A stretch of 64,000 bases of DNA from Aurantiochytrium sp. KH105 (lineage: Eukaryota > Sar > Bigyra > Thraustochytrida > Thraustochytriidae): positions 62,001-126,000 of the forward strand of contig BGKB01000057.1 in NCBI GenBank assembly GCA_003116975.1. The letters run 5' to 3'. How positions within the stretch are numbered: the stretch's first letter is position 1; each line of letters begins with the position of its first letter. Shown piece after piece: positions 28,071-38,225 of this stretch. Both the position numbers and the translations under genes were made by a program. The notes under the pieces were generated by a model that had not been told where the DNA came from, made no database searches, and saw only the letters and a program-made list of their open reading frames with translations.

Positions 28071-30179
28071 TTAAAGGGCCGTGCGCATCTTTTTGCGAGA
28101 AGATCGGCGCAAAGGCACTTCCGGCGACGCAACGTCAGTTGCTTGACTAGATCGCTTGAGCCAGTTCTGCGAAGTCGCGCCTCTTGGAGAGCCATCGCCT
28201 TCATCTTGGTCCTCAAACTCGACTTTTAGTGGAACTGGGGAAGTTGCCTCTTTGACGATAATGTTTCGCTGCAATTCTTTGCTCTCAATATTTTCTTGCG
28301 CCCTCAGCACGCCATATTCGGGCTTTGGAGCTATGTAGGCGAGAAGTGTGGAATTCGGGTAGAAGGAACAGGCCTCTTGAAACCACGGGCTAGCAAGACT
28401 CACATTGAGTGCGCTTTCATCTGAAAGATTGCTTGCGCCCTCGAATTTATGTTGATGTAAAGCGATTTGGAAGGCCTTCAAAAGCTTGCAAAACCTGGCA
28501 GGTAGAAAGAGCTGACGCTTGGCGCGTGTGACAGCCACATACCAGATGTTGAGATCGTCAGACCAATGCGGAAGAGCAAAGGATGCCATGGGCATTGATG
28601 GAGCAAATGCAGAGGCTCTATCGAACTGGGGGTTACTCAATCCGCCTTCAAAATTAAAAGTCGCGAGCTTGCACAGATCGTTGCACATAACCACAGTATC
28701 CCATTCTTGCCCCTTTGCCGCGTGTACGGTCGTTAGGAGTATGTCGGCCACACCTGGGGAAACGTTGCTGTCGATCACATACTTGCGAAAATCCTCAAGA
28801 TCATGGCGCGCGTTCTCCTGTCTTTCCTCCACCAGCATCACCGCGGTGATGAATTTGCTGAGACTGCGCTCGTAGACTTCGTTCTTGAAGGTGTCCCAGT
28901 CAAGCGTTCGGTCGCGAAATTCGTAGGAGTCAATCCTGGTGATTTCGCCTTGCCACAGTTTAATGACTTCATCAATGACCTTGAGCGTGCTTAGCCACCT
29001 CTGTTTGCCAGAGTGCTCGCCAGATCCATTGATGGCGAACTTGGGAAGTGGTATGCCACGCGCTCTTGCGTTTACTATGATTTGGAGGGCCTCCGTCAAC
29101 AAGGTAATGTTCGTGAATGCGATGAGAGTGAAGGGCATTCTCACGTTGATGTCGTTCATTCCAACGTCGACAGTACCAGGATGCGCTGCGCCACCTGTCA
29201 CGCGATAGGGTTTCCATTCTTTAGGCGACACCTTTTCCTTGACGAAGAGGAGAAGATTTGCGGCGGAAGCAATGTTTTGTCCGAATCGAAAGCTCTTGGT
29301 GAGGCTGAAATCAGAGCAATCTCGAATTTCCATGAGGAACTTGGACTTGGCGCCGCGGAAACCGTATATAGTCTGAGCCGCGTCCCCGACAAAGACGAGA
29401 ATTTTGCCACGCTTGTTTTGTAGAACCCACTTGATTTGAGAGGCTGTGCAGTCCTGCGATTCGTCGATGAGAATGACGGATCCTGGAATCGGCGCCCGTC
29501 GGAGCTCAGCTTCCTTCATGAGCACGTCATAGGTCGTAAATCCTCCGGCCGAATTTCCATCGGGATCGGGCTTGAGTAAGGCGTACACTTCGCGGGCCGC
29601 CCTGGTGTAAAAGTCTCCGACGTCTGATGGTAGGTGGTCCTCTTTTTGGTGGTGCAGCTGCGCGGGATAGTAGGTGTTGTATTTACTTTGGGGGCTGAGA
29701 CCATTTGCCAGAGAGTCGGTACTAGCCGTGAAGCGGTCGAGAGTTTTCCGTATGAAAAATGCAAGTTTTACCTTCTCCGAGGCAAGCAAGATGGATTGAC
29801 TGCTGTCCAACGTTCTGAGCATGTGCGCAATATCCTGTCTGAAATTTTTCCGAATGAGCGATTCCACCTTGGTCTCCGATTCGATGTTGAGATTGTGTGA
29901 GAGCTCAAGGCTGGAGATGGCCTGTGAATGGAGCGTGCGGCACTCCACCTTTGAGGGAAGCCGTGCCGCGCCATCAGAAGCTGCGGCTCTGTTGAAGGTG
30001 AGATACGTAATGTCTTGATGCCCCTTCTGGAGCAGGTGTTCGGCCAGAGCCTCCAGGGTGGTGGTCTTGCCAGTCCCGGCCGCAGCTGTCACGCGCAGCA
30101 CGAGGCCCTCGGCAGGCACATCCTCCGGACGCCGCGTCGCGCCCAAGATGTCGCGTTGCTCCTGCGTAAGCGCTATCAT
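28071..30179 (-). CDS. UvrD-family (SF1A) DNA helicase, FBH1-like
   Basis: A 702-residue protein from the ATG at 30179. The frame extends to 30428, but helicase homology begins at this Met with the Q-motif LTQEQRDIL. Motifs follow in order: VTAAAGTGKTTTLEAL (Walker A, Lys38), YLTFNRAAA (Ia), ILIDESQDC (II), LVFVGDAAQTIYGFRGAKS (III), TTVHAAKGQEWDTVV (V) and WYVAVTRAKRQLF (VI). The ESQDCT and GDAAQTIYGFRGA wording is closest to F-box DNA helicase 1, an anti-recombinase that removes Rad51. No F-box precedes the helicase core. The C-terminus is basic (RRSSRKKMR), as in a nuclear protein. Helicase activity is expected; the FBH1 role is inferred. Confidence 0.85.
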   Translation of the reverse strand: MIALTQEQRDILGATRRPEDVPAEGLVLRVTAAAGTGKTTTLEALAEHLLQKGHQDITYLTFNRAAASDGAARLPSKVECRTLHSQAISSLELSHNLNIESETKVESLIRKNFRQDIAHMLRTLDSSQSILLASEKVKLAFFIRKTLDRFTASTDSLANGLSPQSKYNTYYPAQLHHQKEDHLPSDVGDFYTRAAREVYALLKPDPDGNSAGGFTTYDVLMKEAELRRAPIPGSVILIDESQDCTASQIKWVLQNKRGKILVFVGDAAQTIYGFRGAKSKFLMEIRDCSDFSLTKSFRFGQNIASAANLLLFVKEKVSPKEWKPYRVTGGAAHPGTVDVGMNDINVRMPFTLIAFTNITLLTEALQIIVNARARGIPLPKFAINGSGEHSGKQRWLSTLKVIDEVIKLWQGEITRIDSYEFRDRTLDWDTFKNEVYERSLSKFITAVMLVEERQENARHDLEDFRKYVIDSNVSPGVADILLTTVHAAKGQEWDTVVMCNDLCKLATFNFEGGLSNPQFDRASAFAPSMPMASFALPHWSDDLNIWYVAVTRAKRQLFLPARFCKLLKAFQIALHQHKFEGASNLSDESALNVSLASPWFQEACSFYPNSTLLAYIAPKPEYGVLRAQENIESKELQRNIIVKEATSPVPLKVEFEDQDEGDGSPRGATSQNWLKRSSQATDVASPEVPLRRSSRKKMRTAL

Positions 30180-31561
30180 GCTCGCGCGCAGCGCCGGCGC
30201 GGGGTTGGGGCGGGGATACGCGGCTGGGAGCGGCGCGCGGGCGCGGTCAAGCCCGCGGGCGGCCTTGTCTCTCCCGAATATTGCGCCCGCCGCGCGCACG
30301 CAGGCTCGCGGTTCTGGCCGAGCGAGAGACTTTTCCTTTCGGTCTGTGATCCGCTGACATCTACCTATAGTAGTACTACGCAGCGCCGTGAGACTTTGGC
30401 GTCCTGGTAGAAAAAAGAGTAAAAGCAATCTCCATCTTTATTTTATCAGATAGATGGGTGTGGTACTACCTTCAAGCGTGAATGCGACCGTCGGCGGCCT
30501 TCGCGGCAGGCCCCGATTCCACCTTTACTAGCGGCAAGACTTTCGAGTCTGTTGACTTTTTCGTCAAATCTTTTAACTCCATGTCGATGCATCTGATTCG
30601 CGCGGACTTCAAAGTCGAAGATCATGGCTTCGCGGAGGGGCGTGTGACGCCGATCGGACCGCCCGTTTGCGTTTGCTGCGCCCCTGGTAGCGAGTCCATA
30701 TCGGCAGCACATGCCTCTAAATGCTCGTCAGTCACTGCAAACACCAAGATCTTGTAGACAATAGTAGGACATAATTTGTGGAAATGGTCCACGAGGGGCG
30801 CATCGGGCATAGTTGGCGCGTTGAGTGAAAGACATTCCTCTTTCCGATTCCCATTCTTGATTTGTAACTCTCTGAAAACGACCAATTACAGGGCGCTTTG
30901 AGTCGAGCGCAACCTGTTGATTCGCAAAATGAGTCGAGTCATGGGGGTCCGCTGTTTCTCCGCAAAAATCTTTTTCTCGCTTCGGGCCATCGACCGAGCA
31001 ATTGGCTACGGTCTTTGGGTGCCTAGCGACCCCGTCATAGAAGATTTCGTTCGCGAATACAAGCAGCGAGCACACCAGTTGGTCAGTGCAAGGGCCATAG
31101 TTAACTTCTGCTTCTGACAATGTTTTGGCCCATTTCCCAAAGAGCATGTAAGCAAATCAGACGCTTGAAGATAAGCTCAGATTGAAAGTATTCACGTTGA
31201 GCAAAGAGAATGAGAAGGTGAGAAGAAAGCTGAGAATGACATGTTTATATCTGCACAACAAAATGGTGGATGCAGAGTCGCGAGAGATTCGACTCAAGAA
31301 CCATGCCAAGTATAGACTAGAAGTGTCGGCTTTGAAAAGAGATGACTGACTTTCAAGAGCAGCAGGATGAGATGAAGTGAACTCGCGAGCATATCAGGAA
31401 ATACATTGACTTTCTAAAGTGGGCCGCACATTGGTCCCAGACGCAACGAAACGGAACGAAAACGGGTCACACATACACTCACTTATTCACAGAGCTTGGC
31501 GAATTACTGAAGTGTTCAGAGAACTCAATTGGAGCTGGGCCTACTCAGATCAGTCAATCAG

Positions 31562-31570
31562 TATATATAT
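31562..31570 (+). promoter_or_regulatory. TATA-like element
   Basis: TATATATAT in the gap upstream of the homeobox gene, but about 1.7 kb before its start codon. It would imply a long 5' UTR or a separate transcript. Confidence 0.25.
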
Positions 31571-32214
31571 TCATACACTCAGCTCTGTCTTCGCTCTTGA
31601 GCCTGTTGCTTCACGCTTTTCCCTTCACTGCAAGGTGCTTGTGCCAGCGTGTCCTGGATTCACTCGCCTTGTCTGCCCACAATTTTGTCCGACGTCTCGG
31701 GCGTCCCCGGACGGCCCTCTATTTATTCTCCGACCGCGAATGCGATCACGGGCAAGGCGCCGCCGATATTCCGGAAGGGAGCGTCGGCCCCGCCCGAGGC
31801 CATGGCTCTGGTCCCGCGGCCAAGGCGCTCGCCGCGCTGCACGAGAGAGGCCGTCGAGCTCGGCCGGCTGGCTTCCTCGAGGCGCTGATCGACGCCCCGC
31901 GATCTACCAGGTCTGCGGGCTTGGCTGTGGCGCCTGGACTGTGGGGCCGGCGTCGCCTCGCCTCGACCTCCTTGGTCCACCTGGCACCACTGTGGCCCGC
32001 ACGCTCCCCTGGTGGCCTTGCCGCGCCTGTCCTTTTTCCCCTTGAAAGATACGAAAGAGCCCCTGCATCATACCCCGTGGGGCCCCCAGTGGCGTGCGGG
32101 GGAAGCACGGCCGGTGCACTTGCGCGGTGGCCGCTGCGACTTGCGCGCGCGGCGCATTCCTGACTTGCGCGCGGGCGCTGTGGGGGCGGGGCGGTCGCGA
32201 TGCGGGGGGGTGGT

Positions 32215-32580
32215 GGGGGGAAGGAGAGGAGACAGACGACAAAAAAAATAAAAAAGAAGGAAAGGAAAGGAGGAGGAAAAAAGCGGCAGCGAGGCCGTGA
32301 AAGAGGCGAAAGAAGCGAAAGAAGTGAAAGACTTGACTGAGTGACTGATTGGCCGAGTGGCCGCAAAGTGAAGAATGGCCGAAAGAAGGATTCGGAAAGA
32401 AAGAAAGTGAACGCATGAAAGAATGAATGACTCGGAAAGGAAGAAGGAAACAATGCAAGAAAGAAAGGAGGAAAGAACGAAAGAAGGAAAGAACGAAAGA
32501 ATGAAAGAAAGAAAGAAAGAAAGAAGGAATGGAGAGAAAGAAAGAAGGGGAGAAAGAAAGGCGAGAAGCAGCAGCGCGCA
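32215..32580. repeat. Long purine-rich tract
   Basis: About 365 bp of mostly A and G on the plus strand, with GAAA/GGAAA units densest at 32395-32575. Confidence 0.85.
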
Positions 32581-32829
32581 AAGCCGAGACGCACGCACGC
32601 TCGCTCGCTCTCCGCGCGGCCGAGGCTCTCGCTGCGCTGCGCGAAGGAGGGAGAGCGGCAGGCAGACAGGCAGGCAGGCGCGCGGCGGAGGAGGTAGCGC
32701 GAGAGGAGGCGCGCGGCGAGCGAGGTCGGCCGGGCGGAGGCACGCTCGAGCATCGGGCATCCCCATTTGCATCCCCGCCCGCGCATCCATCCATCCATCC
32801 ATCGATCCCATCCATCCTTCCTCGACCCC

Positions 32830-32870
32830 GCGACGCCGCGACGCCGCGACGCCGCGACGCCGCGACGCGC
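32830..32870. repeat. (CGACGCCG)n 8-bp tandem repeat
   Basis: Five near-perfect 8-bp units, about 415 bp upstream of the homeobox start codon. Confidence 0.9.
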
Positions 32871-33284
32871 GTACGCCCCGCGGCGCGCACGAGCGGGAGG
32901 GCGCGAGGCACGCGGCCGCGCGGCGCCAGGGCGCGAGAGCGAGCGCGCGAGAGCGAGGGCGCGAAGGAGGACGCGAAGTGCGTGCTCGGCACGGGCCCCC
33001 CGCACGCGCTCGAGGACGGCGCGTACGAGGCGCGCCTTGCGAGCTAGCCAGGCAGCCAGGCAGCCAGCCGGCCGCCCAGCGCGCGCTTGATCCAAGCAGC
33101 CTGACGCGCACGGCGCGGGCACGGGCGCAGCCGGCCAGCCTGCAAGGCTGACGGAGCCGGTGGACACGCACGACACGAGACGAGACGACACGACACAGCA
33201 CGACGCCTCTCGCGGGTCCGGGCACAGAACTCGCGCAGAAGCAAGCAGCAGCGAGAGCAAGGGCAAGAGCAAGAGCAAGGGAAA

Positions 33285-34873
33285 ATGTCTGGCCCCGTGG
33301 CCACGCCGTCGTCGGTGGGCACGCCCGGCGGTGGCGGGAAGCGGTCCGGGAGGAGACTTGCGCACCCCTCATCTGAAGTGCTCAAAAAGTGGCTCTACGC
33401 GCACAGCGACAACCCGTACCCGACGTCAGAGGAGAAGGAGGAGCTGCAGCGCCTCACGGGACTCACGCGCATGCAGCTCGACGCCTGGCTCACGAACGGC
33501 AGGCAACGCTACGTGAAACCCAAGGAGCGCAGAGGCGCCAACCCAAACTATGCTCGCTACTCCAAAGACGTCCGCGACATCCTCGTCGAGTGGCTTGTGA
33601 ACCACGTCAAACACCCGTACCCTAAGAATGACGAAATGGCCGACCTCATGAAGAAAACCAAGCTCACCAAGCGACAAATCCAGAACTGGATGACGAACTC
33701 GCGCAAGCGAAAACTCATCGATCGCATGGCTGCAGACGGAAAGTTTATTCACGATGACGACAGTCTGCCCGCCCCCTCGCCGCGGAACCCCACGTCCTTT
33801 TCATCAGGATCCTCGCCCTCTTCATTGGCATCCACGCAAACACCCGGCATGCTTGGTTTCCAAAGCGCAACCACGCCGCTGCCGAAACCCTTTTCTTTCC
33901 AGATCCCGACTCCAGCCGCTTCATCTTCCTCGTCTTCGCCCAATATAGTCCCGAATTTTATGGCCGCCAGGAGCAACAACACAGGCAACGACGCCATGAG
34001 CAACGCCATGTCTTCTTCCGTAAATGCCTCTTCATCCTCGTCCTCGTCCTCGACCTCGCCTTCCCTCTCGGTCTCCGTGTCGGCTCTCGGGGCCGTGCCC
34101 AACAATGCTAATCCGTCCAAGGACAAGAGATCAAAGAAGGGGCTCGAGCTCAACATTCGCCCCAAGGGTCACAACTTTTCCAAGCTTACTGTGGACACAA
34201 GCGCTGCCTCGTTGACGCCTACGGCCAACGGGAAGATCTTCTTTTCGCCTTCGCAAGCCACGGACAGCTTTTTCAACGGCCCAATGGATATGATTCCATC
34301 TCCCCATGCCATTCCATCTCCCATCAACAACATCAATTCGAACTGCTCTTTTGAGATTCCTCCTCACTCTCCTCAAGGCGGCATCGAGAACGTGGCGAGC
34401 AGACTCATGCGCAGACAAAATGCGCCCATGCAGTCGTCTCAACAGCTCTCCATGGATCGCCAGCAAGGAGGCCGGCATCAGCAACAGCAAACAGATGATG
34501 ACTCTCCGAGCCAATCTTTCAACCCTTCCCAAATCTTTGTGCCGCCAAGTCCGAGCGCGCTGGCGCTTTCTCAATTTGCTGCGCAAGCCTTCTCTCCCAA
34601 AGGCTTTGGGGCCAGCTTTTTCGGCGGATCAACTTCTGCGCCAGCCTCAAATGTTTCTGCGAATGCTGGCTCGGGCGCCAGCGGGAGCACAAGCTCGCCT
34701 ACGCATAACTCCGGGGCAGGCTCGCAAATGCAAAGCGCATCGACCACGAGCGATGTCCCTGCGTCGCCTCACGGCGTGCAAGCTTTTCATCAGCAGCAGC
34801 AACAGCAACAGCAACAGCCACAACAACGAGAGCAAGAGCAACAGCAACAACATTCCTTAGGCGATGGGGAGAG

Positions 34874-34916
<43 letters not shown>

Positions 34917-35188
34917 AGGGAGGCACTTATGAACTTTATGCGGCAGAGTTCACTCGTACCAAGCACGCCCATGATGTTTTCACCGACCAACATGGCGGGG
35001 ATTCAGAGTCTTTCTCCCGGCGCGAGCAAGTGGCGACAGAACCAGCATGCGCAGAGTATTCAGCAGCTCCAGGCACAGCATCAGGCGGAACTCTTGCAAC
35101 AGCAGCAGCAATTGCAGCAGATCCACCAGCAACACATTCAACATATTCAGCAAATGCATTACCTGCAACAACAACAGTACCATATGCA

Positions 35189-35219
<31 letters not shown>

Positions 35220-35816
35220 CAACAACAACAACAACAGTATCAGCAGTCGCAACAACAACAACAGCAACAGCCAACGTCCAATTCCGAGTTTTCTCCACCT
35301 GCGCCGCCAAATGCGAGCGCCGCGTCATCCAAGAATGCCTCTTCAAAAGGTACCAAACGTGGCCAAAGCTCGACCGCAAAGGATTCAGGGAATGCGGCGA
35401 CTGCACCTGTTGCGAAAAAGGCACGCAAAAAGAGCCCCAAAGCTTCTCCGTCCCCTGCCAAAGTCACGGGTTCAGCTCCAGCCTTGGCTGTGGCCTCGAC
35501 GAGCAGCAACGACAATGAGGCGAGCTCCAAAGCCCGCAAGCCAGCGGCGGGGCGTGCTGGGAAAGCCACCGGACCCCTGACAAAACAAGGGAAAGCAGCA
35601 AGTCCAAAGGCCCGCTCGCCAAAGAGCAAGGATGCCTCTGGCAATGTAGCCTCACCGAAAAAGGCACCGGGTGCCAAAACCAAGAGCGCTGCTCCAAAAA
35701 AGAAGACCGCTGCGACCAACGCAGCGAGCGGGGCGTCTTCAAATGCAGTAAAAAAGGGAAAGGCAAATGGCAAGGCTGCCAAATCACGCGCGCCTACCGC
35801 CGCTGCGGCCACATGA
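33285..35816 (+). CDS. Transcription factor with two tandem TALE homeodomains and poly-Q tail
   Basis: 843 residues from the ATG at 33285. Residues ~23-82 are one TALE-class homeodomain: VLKKWLYAHSDNPYPTSEEK (the PYP three-residue loop extension), LTGLTRMQLDAWLTNGRQR. Residues ~90-148 are a second: DILVEWLVNHVKHPYPKNDE, LTKRQIQNWMTNSRKRK. Asn51 and Arg53 are kept in both, but the near-invariant Phe49 is Leu in the first and Met in the second. The rest is low complexity: Ser runs, several poly-Gln runs around 505-555 and 600-660 encoded partly by pure CAG tracts (34875-34914, 35187-35210), and a Lys/Ala/Ser/Pro-rich, histone H1-like C-terminus. TALE factors bind DNA and usually act as heterodimers. 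The target genes are unknown. Confidence 0.9.
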
Positions 35817-35908
35817 TGCTAGCGACTTGAAGGGACAAGTCTGAGAGCGCAAATGTATACCTCGGCTGCAAGTGGTTGACATGTGTACTTCGAATAACAT
35901 GAAGGGAC

Positions 35909-35951
35909 CAAAATGAATGAATGAATGAATGAATGGATGAATGAATGGATG
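35909..35951. repeat. (TGAA)n microsatellite
   Basis: TGAA units with two TGGA variants, in the 296-bp gap between the convergent homeobox and Myb genes. Confidence 0.9.
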
Positions 35952-36112
35952 AAGATTCAAAGATTGAACGACCACAAGTAAATGTGAGAAAATTTGTTGT
36001 GTTTCAGTGCCTTCTTACTTTTGGATATTATTTTCTTTCAGCTTGCACGATGATTAGCCATCCCATCGCAACATATGACTCACGCGTCGCGCTGTTCGCT
36101 ATCAGGCAGTGA

Positions 36113-37729
36113 TTAGATAGAAATGTTGGCATCGTGCGAGTTGGGTGGGGGAATTCCTGTGTTTGGAGCGTGTGGGTCCATTGCAGCAATGTCGCGACGC
36201 GAGTGCTTGAGCGAGTCCTGCACAAGGGCATCGTCAGCATCAAGGTAACTGTTGATCTTTCGCTTTACGCCACCAACCACGTCGTCATCGTCGTCATCCT
36301 CGTCCTCAGAGTCCATAATGAGGCTTGCCTGCTGTGCCATGGACATTGGCGCCACAATAACCGGGGCGGTCACCACCCGTGGCGCATAGTCGGGCACCTC
36401 AGGCGCCGCCATTCCTTCGGGCGATGAAGGCGTATCTGGCATGTTGTGTTCAGAGCCGAGTCCAGAGCTCGAAGCCATCGCGACGACGTCTGAAGTGCTG
36501 CTGGGGACATCGTCGGCAGCGGAGACACTGCTCGAATGCTTGCGTTTCGAGGATTTTTTGGACTTGTGGCGTTTTCGACGAGTCTTGCTGGCTGCCTGGT
36601 GCATTGACTTGTCCGCCATACTCGGCGCATACTCGAGGGTGAAGGTGCTGAGTTGTGTGCTAAAGGGTTCATCTTCAAGACCCTTGCGCTTGACAAGCGC
36701 ACGCCACTGGCGTCTGCACACGGCCGGTGAAAATCGAACGGGAAGGTCCTCCCAGGGAACCTGGTCATACTCCTTTGCGTCCGAAAATCGAATTGCCTTG
36801 ATGAGCTCCTCGTATTCAGGGTAACCCCAGTTGCGCACCTTGTAGCCTACAACTTTGCCGTGCAGGTTTGCGTGCCACTTTTCCATCACGGCGGTCTTGT
36901 TGCGCCCCATTTTGTCTGCGATTTCCTTCCAAGGGATGCCATGCAAGGGAACGTTGCCTGCCTTCCATTCGGGCATGGCTTCCTTGATGAGCTCAATGAG
37001 CTGTTCCTCGTCAGCGCTAGACCATCGCGCAGACACGGGTTTGCTCCGGCCCGACAAGAGCTCGGAGAGCTGTCGGTACTTGTCGCGCACGGATCCGGGC
37101 TCGCGGTCCAGCAGGGCCCCAAGCTTGACCCACCGCCGGCCGTGCTGCTGCACGAGCGCCTTGAGCTCGGCGAGCTCCTCCTCGCTCCAGTTACCCTTTT
37201 TGAATGAAGGATGGAAGATGCGCTCACCACGGTGCCGAATGCTCTCCACCGTGCGTCGTGGAAAGTAGGCAGCACAGTGAACCCACACGCCCTTGAAGTG
37301 CTTGGTGTTGGGCCGGTCCTCCGTGCGGCTCTCCACGCTGAGGGACTCGCGGTACTCCTCGAGGGAGCTGCCTTTGGACTCTACAAATTCACGCACCAGG
37401 AGACGCAGACGGTCGTCTTCTTCTTTGGACCATCGGCCCGAGACAACCTCTGAGCCGTCACGCTTGCCGAATTTGCGCACCTCGCCATCGTAGTGCATCT
37501 CGCTCATCTCGGGCGGCCTGCGCGTGCGCATGGCCAATTGGCTTTCAAGACCTTGGCCGCCCCTCTCGCCATCATTACCGTCGTGGTCGCTCCGGCTTCC
37601 GCGGTGGCCGCTGCGGTGGCCTCCGCGGCGTCTTCCGCTGCTCCCGCTTGCCCGGTGGTGGCCGGAGAGGCCGAGCCCGCCGCCCTCCACGCCGTCGACC
37701 TCGTGGGCAACCGCGCCGTCCAGCTCCAT
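36113..37729 (-). CDS. REB1/TTF1/DMTF1-like Myb-repeat DNA-binding protein
   Basis: 538 residues. After a Gly/Ser/Arg/His-rich N-terminus come Myb/SANT-like units: SGRWSKEEDDRLRLLV (~97); FPRRTVESIRHRGERIFHPS leading to KGNWSEEELAELKALVQQHG and WVKLGALLDREPGSVRDKYR (~170-220); SARWSSADEEQLIELIKEAM and IPWKEIADKMGRNKTAVMEK; and a last unit with VPWEDLPVRFSPAVCRRQWR. The RT..SIRHRG.R.FHPS junction is typical of REB1, TTF1 and DMTF1, which bind rDNA terminators or promoters. The C-terminus has a basic NLS (KTRRKRHKSKKSSKRKH) and an acidic stretch (DSEDEDDDDDD). A role in Pol I termination or boundary formation is possible but inferred from family only. Confidence 0.82.
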   Translation of the reverse strand: MELDGAVAHEVDGVEGGGLGLSGHHRASGSSGRRRGGHRSGHRGSRSDHDGNDGERGGQGLESQLAMRTRRPPEMSEMHYDGEVRKFGKRDGSEVVSGRWSKEEDDRLRLLVREFVESKGSSLEEYRESLSVESRTEDRPNTKHFKGVWVHCAAYFPRRTVESIRHRGERIFHPSFKKGNWSEEELAELKALVQQHGRRWVKLGALLDREPGSVRDKYRQLSELLSGRSKPVSARWSSADEEQLIELIKEAMPEWKAGNVPLHGIPWKEIADKMGRNKTAVMEKWHANLHGKVVGYKVRNWGYPEYEELIKAIRFSDAKEYDQVPWEDLPVRFSPAVCRRQWRALVKRKGLEDEPFSTQLSTFTLEYAPSMADKSMHQAASKTRRKRHKSKKSSKRKHSSSVSAADDVPSSTSDVVAMASSSGLGSEHNMPDTPSSPEGMAAPEVPDYAPRVVTAPVIVAPMSMAQQASLIMDSEDEDDDDDDVVGGVKRKINSYLDADDALVQDSLKHSRRDIAAMDPHAPNTGIPPPNSHDANISI

Positions 37730-38225
37730 GGTTGCTCCTCTTTTCTCTCCCCGCCTCTTCGCCTCGGAGCGCTTGCGCCCGGAACGCGCCGCGCCGCGCC
37801 GACTCGGCCCGCGCTAGGCCGTGCCGCGCCGCGCCCACGTCGAGTCTCCCCGCGCGCGCAGGCGAGCGAGCTCCTGCCGACTGGTTCTGCGTGTTTGTTG
37901 CAATTTATTGGTCCTCACCATCTGGCGAGTGGTGTTTCTGCCGGAGAATGGAAGAGGGACATGCATGACTCCGGCGGGCCATGCACAAAACAACAGCCAA
38001 CAAGAGCAGCACCAAAGCCGGCCATGGTGAAGAAGAACAAGGTGGACTGGAAGGGAAGAGGTAGGGATAAAGCACGTTGTTGTACAGATAATGGCGTGGC
38101 CCGTGCAATGTTGAGCGGAAAGAGGTCATCATCCGAAGTGAGCACAGCAGTGCTCCTTGCACAACAGAAATGTGTGGAACAAGAATGACAACAACTAGAA
38201 AAACAATGACAGACTTTCAACTATA
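37730..38225. other. Intergenic region between two minus-strand genes
   Basis: Promoter of the Myb-like gene and 3' flank of the RGS gene. No feature recognised. Confidence 0.55.

Larger units (their letters stand above)
30180..33284. other. Divergent intergenic region with possible gene relic and purine tract
   Basis: Lies between the starts of the minus-strand helicase and the plus-strand homeobox gene. At 30440-31400 base composition is more AT-rich than in neighbouring gaps, and several short frames on both strands are interrupted by stops; I recognise no protein. A TATA-like run is at 31562-31570. A long purine tract is at 32215-32580, a (CATC)n block near 32787-32820 and a (CGACGCCG)n block at 32830-32870. 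Long minus-strand frames across 31746-33385 are Arg/Ser/Phe-rich translations of these repeats. Confidence 0.5.

Noticed and set aside
31746-33385. Long minus-strand frames (362-539 codons) upstream of the homeobox gene
   Set aside because: They are Arg/Ser/Phe translations of purine tracts and GC-rich repeats, with overlapping alternatives in all three frames.
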